64,000 bases of DNA from NCBI GenBank assembly GCA_902540805.1, contig CACBON010000006.1:1-64000 (forward strand), given 5' to 3'. This document shows positions 19,516-28,720 of this stretch, piece by piece; within the stretch, counting starts at the first letter, position 1; each line of letters starts with the position of its first letter. The notes under the pieces are model-generated. The model was given only the letters and a program-made list of their open reading frames with translations, was not told the DNA's origin and made no database searches. A program made the translations under genes and the position numbers. This stretch comes from an uncultured Alphaproteobacteria bacterium (GTDB lineage Bacteria > Pseudomonadota > Alphaproteobacteria > Methylaequorales > Methylaequoraceae).

Positions 19516-21435
19516 TTGAGAAAAGTTAGTAAGTTTTTATTTATTATTTTGGCATTTTGTTTTAACCATTCTTTTAGTTTAGAATATAAACATGGGATAG
19601 CCATGCATGGAGATCTAAAATATCCCAAAGATTTTAAAAAATTTGATTATGCAAGCGACAATGCCTTTCAAGGTGGCACTATAAAACTCGCCTCTATAGG
19701 GACATTTGACAACCTGAACCCATACATATTAAAAGGTGTTGCAGCTTGGCAAACAACGTATCTATTTGAAACACTTATGAAGTCTTCATTTGATGAGCCT
19801 TTCAGCCAGTATGGCCTAATTGCTGAAAGTGTTAAAATCCCAGATAACAGATCCTGGATAATTTTTAAAATCAGAAAAATAGCTAGATTTTCAAATGATG
19901 AAAAAATTAAACCTGAAGATGTAATATTTTCATTTAACACACTAATTTCCAAAGGTCATCCAATTTATAAGACTTATTATGGTCAAGTAGATAAGGTTGA
20001 AAAAATTTCCGAAGACGAAGTAAAATTTTCCTTTAAAGGCGATCCTAACCCAGAGTTACCTTTAATTATTGGTTATCAACTTCCAATTTTCTCAAAAAAA
20101 TACTGGGAGGGAAAAGATTTTGATAAAACTACTCTTAACCCACCCCTCGGTAGTGGCCCATATTTAGTCTCAGATCTAAAGCCTGGTAGAAGTTTAACGT
20201 TGCAAAAGAATCCAAATTACTGGGGAAAAAATATTAATGTTAACATAGGACGATTCAATTTTGATACGATTCACACTGACTTTTATAGAGACGAAACCGT
20301 GGCTTTAGAAGCGTTCAAATCTGGAGCATATGATTTTAAACAAGAGAATTCTTCAAAAAATTGGGCAACAGCCTACAAATTTGAAGCAGTAAAGGAAGGA
20401 AGGGTCAAAGTTGAAGAAATAAAATATTTTAGACCTAGTGGTATGCAGGGTTTTGCGTTCAACATGAGAAAATCAATATTCCAAAATAGGAATGTTAGAA
20501 AAGCCCTTGGTTATGCATTTGACTTCGAGTGGTCCAATAGAAATTTATTTTACAATGCCTATACTAGAACTAAAAGTTTCTTTGACAACTCTGATCTCTC
20601 TTCACAGAGTTTACCGAGTAAAGAAGAATTAGTTATTCTAGAAAACTACAGAGGAAAGATTCCTGATGAAATTTTTACTACTGTATTTTCGCCGCCCAGT
20701 ACCGATGAAGAAAATGGGTTAAGAAATAATTTAAGGATGGCACGAAGATTATTAAAACAAGAGGGATGGGTTATAAAAGACGATTTACTTACAAAGGAAG
20801 AAACTGGTGAGATTTTCAAATTTGAAATTCTTTTAAGATCACCCCTATTTGAAAGAATTGTTCTTCCGATGAAAAGAAATTTAAAAAAATTAGGTATTGA
20901 GGTTTCAATAAGGACTGTTCAAGACGATTCTCAGTACATAAGAAGACTCGAAGATTTTGATTATGATATGATCGTTGTAAATTATGGATCTATAATATCT
21001 CCAGGAAACGAACAAAAAAATTATTGGGGGTCTTCTACAGCTGACCAACAAGGCAGTCCAAATTACATGGGAGTAAAAAATCCTGTACTCGATGAAATTA
21101 TTGATAAACTGATAAGTGCAAAATCGAGGAAAGAGTTGGTTACTTATACCAAGGTTCTCGACAGAATTTTATTATTCAATTACTACCTAATCCCTCAATT
21201 CCACATTGGTCATTACAGAGTGGCATATTGGAATAAAATATCCAGACCATCTATTTCTCCAAAATATGACTTAGGTTTTGATTTCTGGTGGTTTGATCCT
21301 AAAAAAGCTCAAAATTTGCCTAACAAAAGTCTCTCAAGAAACAAAAAGAATAAAGACACGAATAATTTAATTTATTTTTTTCTTTTTATTTTTTTATTAT
21401 TCATCTTATGGAGAATCAGAAGAAGAGCTAGCTGA
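19516..21435 (+). CDS. Extracellular solute-binding protein (YejA-like, family 5) with signal peptide and C-terminal transmembrane segment
   Basis: N-terminal signal peptide, [32 protein letters not shown]; co-directional with permeases and ATPase; C-term [24 protein letters not shown]. Confidence 0.9.
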   Translation: MRKVSKFLFIILAFCFNHSFSLEYKHGIAMHGDLKYPKDFKKFDYASDNAFQGGTIKLASIGTFDNLNPYILKGVAAWQTTYLFETLMKSSFDEPFSQYGLIAESVKIPDNRSWIIFKIRKIARFSNDEKIKPEDVIFSFNTLISKGHPIYKTYYGQVDKVEKISEDEVKFSFKGDPNPELPLIIGYQLPIFSKKYWEGKDFDKTTLNPPLGSGPYLVSDLKPGRSLTLQKNPNYWGKNINVNIGRFNFDTIHTDFYRDETVALEAFKSGAYDFKQENSSKNWATAYKFEAVKEGRVKVEEIKYFRPSGMQGFAFNMRKSIFQNRNVRKALGYAFDFEWSNRNLFYNAYTRTKSFFDNSDLSSQSLPSKEELVILENYRGKIPDEIFTTVFSPPSTDEENGLRNNLRMARRLLKQEGWVIKDDLLTKEETGEIFKFEILLRSPLFERIVLPMKRNLKKLGIEVSIRTVQDDSQYIRRLEDFDYDMIVVNYGSIISPGNEQKNYWGSSTADQQGSPNYMGVKNPVLDEIIDKLISAKSRKELVTYTKVLDRILLFNYYLIPQFHIGHYRVAYWNKISRPSISPKYDLGFDFWWFDPKKAQNLPNKSLSRNKKNKDTNNLIYFFLFIFLLFILWRIRRRAS

Positions 21436-22541
21436 TGTTAAATTATATTATTAAAAGACTTTTTCTAATTATTCCAACATTATTTGGGATATTAGCAGTA
21501 AATTTTATTATTATTCAAGCTGCTCCAGGTGGTCCAGTAGAGAAAGCTATTGCCCAAATTAAAGGTACCGAGGTTTCAGTTACAGAGAGATTTACCTCAT
21601 CTGGCGGTGAACAATTATCAAGCAGTCAAACAAGAAACAATTTTAGTTCTACTGAGAATAAATATAGAGGGTCACAAGGAATTGATCCCGACTTAATTAA
21701 AGAACTTGAAAAACAATACGGCTTTGACAAGCCACCTCTTCAAAGATTTTTAGAAATGCTAAAAAATTATTTGGTTTTTGATTTTGGAGAAAGTTTTTAT
21801 AAAGATAAATCTGTTATATCGTTGATTTTAGAGAAGTTGCCAGTCTCAATTTCATTAGGCTTGTGGACCACTTTATTTGTATATTTGATTTCTATTCCGC
21901 TTGGAATTAAGAAGGCTGTGAAAGACGGCTCAAAATTTGATGTTTATTCTTCCTCTTTAATTATAGTTGGTTATGCAATTCCAGGTTTTTTATTTGCCAT
22001 TTTCCTAATTGTTATCTTCGCTGGTGGAAGTTATTTAGATATTTTTCCATTAAGAGGATTGGTCTCAGATGATTGGGAAGAACTTTCAGTTGTTGAAAAA
22101 ATTGTTGACTATTTTTGGCACCTTACACTTCCTGTGTTAGCAATGGTAATAGGAGGATTTGCAAGTCTTACAATGTTAACAAAGAACTCTTTTTTGGATG
22201 AAATCAACAAGCAGTACGTTCTGACAGCTAGAGCAAAAGGTGTTGGTGAAAAGAAAGTTCTATATGGACATATTTTTAGAAATGCAATGCTAATTGTCAT
22301 TTCTGGGTTTCCTGCTGCTTTTATAAATATTTTATTCACATCGTCTTTATTGATCGAAGTAATTTTTTCCTTGGATGGACTGGGTCTTTTAGGTTTTGAA
22401 GCTGCATTGGGTCGAGATTATCCTGTTGTTTTTGGAAGCTTATATATTTTTACTTTAATTGGTTTACTTCTAAGACTAATTAGCGATTTAACATATGTTC
22501 TCATTGACCCACGAATTGACTTCGAAAGGAGAAGTGAGTAA
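21435..22541 (+). CDS. yejB: ABC transporter permease, YejB-like
   Basis: Binding-protein-dependent permease motifs; [29 protein letters not shown]; operon context. Confidence 0.9.
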   Translation: MLNYIIKRLFLIIPTLFGILAVNFIIIQAAPGGPVEKAIAQIKGTEVSVTERFTSSGGEQLSSSQTRNNFSSTENKYRGSQGIDPDLIKELEKQYGFDKPPLQRFLEMLKNYLVFDFGESFYKDKSVISLILEKLPVSISLGLWTTLFVYLISIPLGIKKAVKDGSKFDVYSSSLIIVGYAIPGFLFAIFLIVIFAGGSYLDIFPLRGLVSDDWEELSVVEKIVDYFWHLTLPVLAMVIGGFASLTMLTKNSFLDEINKQYVLTARAKGVGEKKVLYGHIFRNAMLIVISGFPAAFINILFTSSLLIEVIFSLDGLGLLGFEAALGRDYPVVFGSLYIFTLIGLLLRLISDLTYVLIDPRIDFERRSE

Positions 22542-23563
22542 TGACCTTCTCACCTTTAACAATAAGAAGACTTAAAAACTTTAGAAGTAATAAAAGAGGT
22601 TATTATTCAACTTTAATTTTTTGCGTATTATTTTTTATCTCTATTTTTGCTGAATTTATTGCAAATGATAAACCCATCTTCGTTTTTTTTGAACAGAAAA
22701 TTCATTTTCCTGTTTTTGAAAAAATTTCTGAAACCTTTTATGGAGGTGAATTTGAAACAGAGGCTGATTATAAAGATCCATATGTAAGAGATTTAATAAA
22801 TAAAAAAGGATTTTTCATTATGCCTCCCATTGAATACTCATACGATACAATCAACTATGATTTGAGGGTTCCATCACCCTCTCCACCAACCTTAGAAAAT
22901 TTACTTGGAACTGATGATCAGGGAAGAGACGTTTTAGCAAGACTCATTTATGGTTTTAGAATTTCCGTTTTCTTTGGTTTGACACTTACTATCCTGTCAA
23001 GCATTATTGGAATACTCGCTGGCGGGGTACAGGGTTTTTATGGTGGAAGAATTGATTTATTTGGACAAAGATTTATCGAGATTTGGTCTGGATTACCAGT
23101 TTTATATTTGCTCATAATAATTTCAAGTTTTATCGAGCCTAGTTTCTGGATTCTATTATTTATTATGCTTTTGTTTAGTTGGATGTCACTTGAAGGAGTT
23201 GTTAGAGCAGAATTTTTAAGAGCAAGAAACTTTGAGTACGTCAAAGCAGCAAAAGCACTAGGCGTAAAAAATATGAAGCTTATGTTTAAACATGTTCTTC
23301 CTAATGCAATGGTTGCAACGCTAACTTTGATGCCCTTTATTCTTTCAGGTTCTATTGCCACACTAACCTCGCTAGATTTCTTGGGTTTTGGTTTGCCACC
23401 TGGATCACCGTCATTGGGAGAAATGGTTTCTCAAGGAAAAGCTAATTTGCAAGCTCCATGGCTTGGTCTTTCTGCATTTATAACTCTGTCACTTCAATTA
23501 AGTTTACTAGTTTTTATTGGGGAAGCTGTTAGAGATGCTTTTGACCCTAGGAAGGTAATTTAA
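22541..23563 (+). CDS. yejE: ABC transporter permease, YejE-like
   Basis: LGTDDQGRDVLARLIYGFRIS, EYVKAAKALGVKNMKLMFKHVLPNA motifs. Confidence 0.9.
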   Translation: MTFSPLTIRRLKNFRSNKRGYYSTLIFCVLFFISIFAEFIANDKPIFVFFEQKIHFPVFEKISETFYGGEFETEADYKDPYVRDLINKKGFFIMPPIEYSYDTINYDLRVPSPSPPTLENLLGTDDQGRDVLARLIYGFRISVFFGLTLTILSSIIGILAGGVQGFYGGRIDLFGQRFIEIWSGLPVLYLLIIISSFIEPSFWILLFIMLLFSWMSLEGVVRAEFLRARNFEYVKAAKALGVKNMKLMFKHVLPNAMVATLTLMPFILSGSIATLTSLDFLGFGLPPGSPSLGEMVSQGKANLQAPWLGLSAFITLSLQLSLLVFIGEAVRDAFDPRKVI

Positions 23564-25144
23564 ATGAAATCTTTACTTGAGGTAAATAATCTAAACTTAA
23601 CTTTTGAATTCAATAATCAAGTTGTAAATGCTGTTAAAAAAAGTAGTTTTAAAATTAAAAAGGGAGAGTGTCTTGCAATTGTTGGTGAAAGTGGTTCTGG
23701 TAAATCAGTTACAGCTTTAACCATAATGAGATTAATAAGGTCAAATTCAAATCTTAAAATTTCAGGAAATGTAATCTATGAAAACGAAGATCTGCTTAAA
23801 TTAGATGAATCTAAACTTATAAAAATTAGAGGAAAAAAAATTTCTATGATTTTTCAAGAACCAATGACATCACTTAATCCACTACATAACATTCAAAAGC
23901 AAATTACTGAATGTTTTGAAATAAGTGAGAAGTCGAATAAATCAAAATGCACCAATTTGTTAAAAGAAGTTGGTATTGAAAATCCAGAACAAAGACTTTC
24001 TCATTATCCACATCAATTGTCTGGAGGACAAAGACAAAGAGTTATGATTGCAATGGCAATAGCTAATAACCCTGACTTATTAATTGCTGATGAACCTACA
24101 ACTGCTCTTGACGTTACGATACAAAAACAAATTTTGGATCTATTAGATAAATTAAGAAAGAGATATAACATGTCACTTTTGCTAATCACTCACGACTTAG
24201 GAATTGTTAAAGATATCTCTGACAGGGTTTGCGTTATGAAACAAGGAGAAATTGTTGAACAGAACAACACTAACAAAGTGTTTAATCAACCTAATCATAG
24301 TTATACAAAAAAACTTATTAACTCAAAACCAAGAGAGAAAAAATTTCAAAACAAAAAGAGTGAAGTTATTTTGTCTGTGAAAAATCTCAGTGTTTTCTAC
24401 AAAAATAAAAATAGTTTTTTTTTCAAAAAAAAAGATGATTATTTTCAAGCTGTAAAAAATTTAAGTTTTCAAATCATAAAAGGAGAAACTTTAGGAATTG
24501 TTGGTGAAAGTGGATCAGGAAAAAGCTCTATTGCACAAGCTCTAATAAAACTAGTATCTTCAGAAGGAAATGTTTTCTTTAAAAATAAAAATATTTCAGA
24601 TTTAAATGAAGAAAAATTTAGACCTTTTCGAAAAAACATTCAAATAATTTTTCAGGATCCATTCGCGTCTTTAAGTCCAAGGTTAACAATTCAAGATATA
24701 ATTAGCGAGGGTTTGGAAGTTCATTATAAAGAAAAATCAAAAAAAGAAATCATAGATTTAACTAAACAAATAATTATTGATGTTGGACTTGATTATTCAA
24801 TGCTTTCAAGATACCCACATGAGTTTTCTGGAGGGCAGAGGCAAAGAATTGCGATTGCAAGGGCTCTTATTCTCAATCCAGAATTAATAATTCTTGACGA
24901 ACCTACCAGTGCTCTAGATATGACTGTTCAATCGCAAATTGTAGATTTACTTTTGAATCTTCAGGAAAAGAAAAATCTAACCTACATATTCATTAGTCAC
25001 GACTTAAAAATTATTAAAGCATTGTCTGATAAAATCATGGTAATGAAATCTGGAAATATTGTAGAATTTGAAGAGAAAAAGAAAATTTTTTCTAGACCTA
25101 AAGATCAATATACTAAGCGTCTACTAAATTCTGCATATTTTTAA
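23564..25144 (+). CDS. yejF: Dual-domain ABC transporter ATPase, YejF-like
   Basis: Two Walker A (GESGSGKS), two LSGGQRQR/FSGGQRQR signatures, two Walker B sites. Confidence 0.93.
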   Translation: MKSLLEVNNLNLTFEFNNQVVNAVKKSSFKIKKGECLAIVGESGSGKSVTALTIMRLIRSNSNLKISGNVIYENEDLLKLDESKLIKIRGKKISMIFQEPMTSLNPLHNIQKQITECFEISEKSNKSKCTNLLKEVGIENPEQRLSHYPHQLSGGQRQRVMIAMAIANNPDLLIADEPTTALDVTIQKQILDLLDKLRKRYNMSLLLITHDLGIVKDISDRVCVMKQGEIVEQNNTNKVFNQPNHSYTKKLINSKPREKKFQNKKSEVILSVKNLSVFYKNKNSFFFKKKDDYFQAVKNLSFQIIKGETLGIVGESGSGKSSIAQALIKLVSSEGNVFFKNKNISDLNEEKFRPFRKNIQIIFQDPFASLSPRLTIQDIISEGLEVHYKEKSKKEIIDLTKQIIIDVGLDYSMLSRYPHEFSGGQRQRIAIARALILNPELIILDEPTSALDMTVQSQIVDLLLNLQEKKNLTYIFISHDLKIIKALSDKIMVMKSGNIVEFEEKKKIFSRPKDQYTKRLLNSAYF

Positions 25145-26487
25145 AAACTTTTAAAAAAATCTAAAAGTGCTCTTATACCCATAGCTTCACCACCCTCATA
25201 TGAACTATATTTATTGGCTCTTGTCCAAGCCATAAGATCAATATGAATCCAAGGAGTGTTCTTAACAAATTTTTGTAAAAATAAAGCTGCTGTGATAGCC
25301 CCTCCAAACACACTATTTCCAATGTTCTTAAAATCTGCATGTTCAGAATTTAGTTGATTAGAATAATTATCCCATAAAGGAAGTTGCCAAAGAGGATCTC
25401 CAGTTCTCTTCGATGAATCAATTAATTTCATAGCTAGATCATCATCATTACAAAAAAAACTCGGTACTTCTATTCCCATAGCAACTCTTGATGCACCAGT
25501 CAATGTTGCCATATCAACTATTAAATCAGGCTTACTTTCAGATGCATAAGTAATGGCATCAGCAAGTATTAGTCTACCTTCCGCATCCGTATCACCAATT
25601 TCGACAAAACTTCCTTCTCTACTCTTAACAATATCTGACGGTCTCATCGATTTTTTTGATATTGAGTTTTCAACTAAGCATAACAATAAATGTAAATCTA
25701 CTTGAATTCCAACATCACTGAACAACTTTGCAAGACCAATACAATTAGCTGCACCCCCCATATCCTTTTTCATCAAAGACATACCAGTCCCTGTTTTGAT
25801 ATTTAAACCACCCGTATCAAAGGAGACTCCTTTTCCAATAAGAACAATTTTTTTCTTATATTTTGTTTTGGACTTAAATTCGCAAAAAATTGGTTGTCTG
25901 TTTGCGCTTGCACCAATACCAACGGCCGAAATCAGAGGGAAATTATTTTCTAAACTCTTTCCCGATTTCAAATTAACCATATCAAATTTTTTCAGATACT
26001 TTTTAGCTGAATTATAAATTTCCTTAGGACCTAATATATTTGCTGGTGTATTTATTAAATCTCTTACATAAAAATATGATTCACTAATTGATTTGATTTC
26101 TGACGATGATTCAAAATGAATCTTTGCATTTTTTTTTTTTGTTTTCTTTTTAGACTTAAATTTATCGAAAGAATATTCAGCTAGGTGCCATCCGATAAAA
26201 AAAATTTTTATATCTGTTTTCTTACAACCAAAATACTCAATAAAAAAGTTTCCAGATTTTACAAATTTTCTAATCGCCAATCCAATTAACAATAATCTGT
26301 GATTTTTTTGAAGTGTGTTAAGATTTGATATTTTTTTCAAATTTATTAATATCGCCTCTTCAGTCTTTAAAACTGAATAAGAATCAAATTCTTCAAAACT
26401 TGTGTCTTTAAATTTTTTAGGAACCTGATCATCAGAAAAAAAAATAGAAATTGAAGTTTTTTTAAATTGTTTTCTTTTACTTGTCAT
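25141..26487 (-). CDS. M17 family leucyl aminopeptidase
   Basis: LIGKGVSFDTGGLNIK, NTDAEGRL-like (DTDAEGRLILADA), DMATLTGA motifs. Confidence 0.92.
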   Translation of the reverse strand: MTSKRKQFKKTSISIFFSDDQVPKKFKDTSFEEFDSYSVLKTEEAILINLKKISNLNTLQKNHRLLLIGLAIRKFVKSGNFFIEYFGCKKTDIKIFFIGWHLAEYSFDKFKSKKKTKKKNAKIHFESSSEIKSISESYFYVRDLINTPANILGPKEIYNSAKKYLKKFDMVNLKSGKSLENNFPLISAVGIGASANRQPIFCEFKSKTKYKKKIVLIGKGVSFDTGGLNIKTGTGMSLMKKDMGGAANCIGLAKLFSDVGIQVDLHLLLCLVENSISKKSMRPSDIVKSREGSFVEIGDTDAEGRLILADAITYASESKPDLIVDMATLTGASRVAMGIEVPSFFCNDDDLAMKLIDSSKRTGDPLWQLPLWDNYSNQLNSEHADFKNIGNSVFGGAITAALFLQKFVKNTPWIHIDLMAWTRANKYSSYEGGEAMGIRALLDFFKSF

Positions 26488-26540
26488 TATTTTCTATGGA
26501 ATATATATTTGTTGTTTTTAAGTAATGAAAAAGGGGATAC

Positions 26541-27956
26541 ATGAACATTTTATTTAAACTTAGCATTTTTTTATTAACATTTCTTCCATTTAATTTTCTT
26601 CCTGAGCTTTGTTTTGCAGCAAGTGCATCTGACGGACCAACCTCACTAAACATGATTTTTAGTCCGGTTGGTATTTTTTGCATACTAATTTTTATCATTG
26701 CTTATGGATTTGTAATGGCGGAAGAATTTACTCACTTCAGAAAATCCAAACCAGTAATTTTAGCTGCCACTATCATTTGGGTTGTTATTGCATACGTAGC
26801 TTCGCAAGATCCTTCTATCTCCCCAAAATGGGCTGAAACGCAATTTAGACATGTGGTTCTAGAATTTGCAGAACTATTCTTTTTCCTTTTCGTTGCAATG
26901 GCTTATGTAAACTCCTTAACTGAAAGAAGAATGTTTGACGCACTATGTTCATGGTTATCAAATAATAATTTTAGCTATAAAAAGATCTTTTTAATTTCAG
27001 GAGTTATTGCTTTTTTTCTATCTCCTATTGCTGATAATTTAACTACTGCGCTAATTCTAGGAACAGTTGTAATGGTGGCTGGAAGAGGTAATAAAGCCTT
27101 TATAGTTCCTGGGCTTATAAACATTGTTGTTGCTGCAAATGCAGGTGGAGCATTTTCACCCTTTGGTGATATTACAACCTTGATGGTATGGCAACGTGGA
27201 TTTGTTTCATTCTTTGATTTCTTTAATATTTTTGTTCCATCAGTTGTTAATTACGTTGTTCCAGCTGCTATAATGTATTTTGCAATACCTGATGAAGTTC
27301 CAAAGGGTGATGGAAAAAAAGTACAAATACTTCCAGGAGGCCATGTTATTGCTTTCTTAGGAATTTTAACAATTACTCTAACTGTAACCGGGCACAATGT
27401 TCTTCATATGCCGCCAATCCTTGGCATGATGTTTGGATTAGGAATGTTAGGAACATATGGTTATTTTCTTAAAATAAAAAGTCCTGACAAAAACAAATTT
27501 GATATTTTTGTTATAACAGGAAGAGCTGAGTGGGATACCCTATTATTCTTCTATGGAATATTAGTAGCAGTTGGGGGGCTCGCGTCTCTTGGTTATTTAC
27601 AATTAATCTCTGGACCCATGTATGAAACGCTCGGTCCCACTAATGCTAATATTTTGGTAGGTATTCTTTCAGCTATAATTGATAATATTCCTATTGTGTA
27701 TGCTGTATTAACTGCTCATCCTGAAATGGATATGGGGCAATGGTTGTTAATTACCTTGACTGCAGGGACTGGTGGGTCGTTATTGTCGATTGGTTCTGCA
27801 GCAGGAGTTGCTTTAATGGGTCAAGCCAGAGGAGTATACACCTTCTTTGCACATTTAAAATGGGCATGGGCTATCTTACTTGGATATGCTGCTTGTATCG
27901 TTGTTCATCTTTTGATGAATAAACATCTATTTGATTTGATACCATTAGAAAGATAA
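26541..27956 (+). CDS. nhaD: Na+/H+ antiporter NhaD family
   Basis: Multi-TM protein; ADNLTTALILGTV, AANAGGAFSPFGDITTLMVWQ, IIDNIPIVYAVL, GSAAGVALMG. Confidence 0.9.
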   Translation: MNILFKLSIFLLTFLPFNFLPELCFAASASDGPTSLNMIFSPVGIFCILIFIIAYGFVMAEEFTHFRKSKPVILAATIIWVVIAYVASQDPSISPKWAETQFRHVVLEFAELFFFLFVAMAYVNSLTERRMFDALCSWLSNNNFSYKKIFLISGVIAFFLSPIADNLTTALILGTVVMVAGRGNKAFIVPGLINIVVAANAGGAFSPFGDITTLMVWQRGFVSFFDFFNIFVPSVVNYVVPAAIMYFAIPDEVPKGDGKKVQILPGGHVIAFLGILTITLTVTGHNVLHMPPILGMMFGLGMLGTYGYFLKIKSPDKNKFDIFVITGRAEWDTLLFFYGILVAVGGLASLGYLQLISGPMYETLGPTNANILVGILSAIIDNIPIVYAVLTAHPEMDMGQWLLITLTAGTGGSLLSIGSAAGVALMGQARGVYTFFAHLKWAWAILLGYAACIVVHLLMNKHLFDLIPLER

Positions 27957-28120
27957 TTGTAATTGATAAAGGTGAAAAGTTTTTTTTATTATTTGCTACT
28001 AAAAAAGTAAAGGTCTGACTGGTATCAGTTATTAACTTGAAGCAGGAAAACTTTTTCGAGATTTGAAATAATTTTTGTTGTAACAGAAATTGAAATGATT
28101 AGTTACCTGTCTGAACTAAT

Positions 28121-28684
28121 TTATTCTTTTTCGATTCCAATTTCATAAAGTTCGAAATTAGCTTCTTCGATTTCTCCAGTAACTGCATCAACATCAACTT
28201 TTATTTCATAACCTGTGTTAGTTTGAATATCAAATTCGTAGGTTAATGTCCCATCCATACCAATTTCTCTTTCTTCAGCTACTATTCTTCCAGGATGAAT
28301 TTTCAATGCATAATCTTTAGCTTGTTGTATTGTAACTTTGGCTCCACTCTTGAAAATAGGGTTGTTCTCGTCAACTTCCCTTTCAACTTCTATGATGAAG
28401 CCCTCTTCTGCATTACATTCAACGTTGTACGTCGAACCATCTTTAGATGATTCAATATCAAACTCATAGATAGGATCATCTCCTTCGATTTTAAATTCTA
28501 ACTTTCTAGCATGACCAGGAACTGTGTCGTAAGCTTGATCAAGACATTGTTCAACTTTAACAATGTCGTATAGCTTAATGTCGTCAAGGTCAAAATTATC
28601 ATTAGCTTTTGCTACACTGTTGACTACTAAAAAAGGCATTAGCGCAAAAATATAAAAAAAATAATTTTTATTCATAGTATACAA
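28121..28684 (-). CDS. Secreted protein with two tandem PepSY-like repeats
   Basis: Signal peptide, then two similar units: VEQCLDQAYDTVPGHARKLEFKI..YEFDIES..YNVECNAEEGFIIEVE and IQQAKDYALKIHPGRIVAEEREI..YEFDIQT..YEIKVDAVTGEIEEANF-like. Confidence 0.75.
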   Translation of the reverse strand: MYTMNKNYFFYIFALMPFLVVNSVAKANDNFDLDDIKLYDIVKVEQCLDQAYDTVPGHARKLEFKIEGDDPIYEFDIESSKDGSTYNVECNAEEGFIIEVEREVDENNPIFKSGAKVTIQQAKDYALKIHPGRIVAEEREIGMDGTLTYEFDIQTNTGYEIKVDVDAVTGEIEEANFELYEIGIEKE

Positions 28685-28720
28685 ATAGTCAAAATTAGAC
28701 TTAAAAAAACTTATTTTATT

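Noticed and set aside
27957-28120. Intergenic region after nhaD as a possible ncRNA or terminator
   Set aside because: Only a 4-bp weak stem seen and no recognisable RNA motif.
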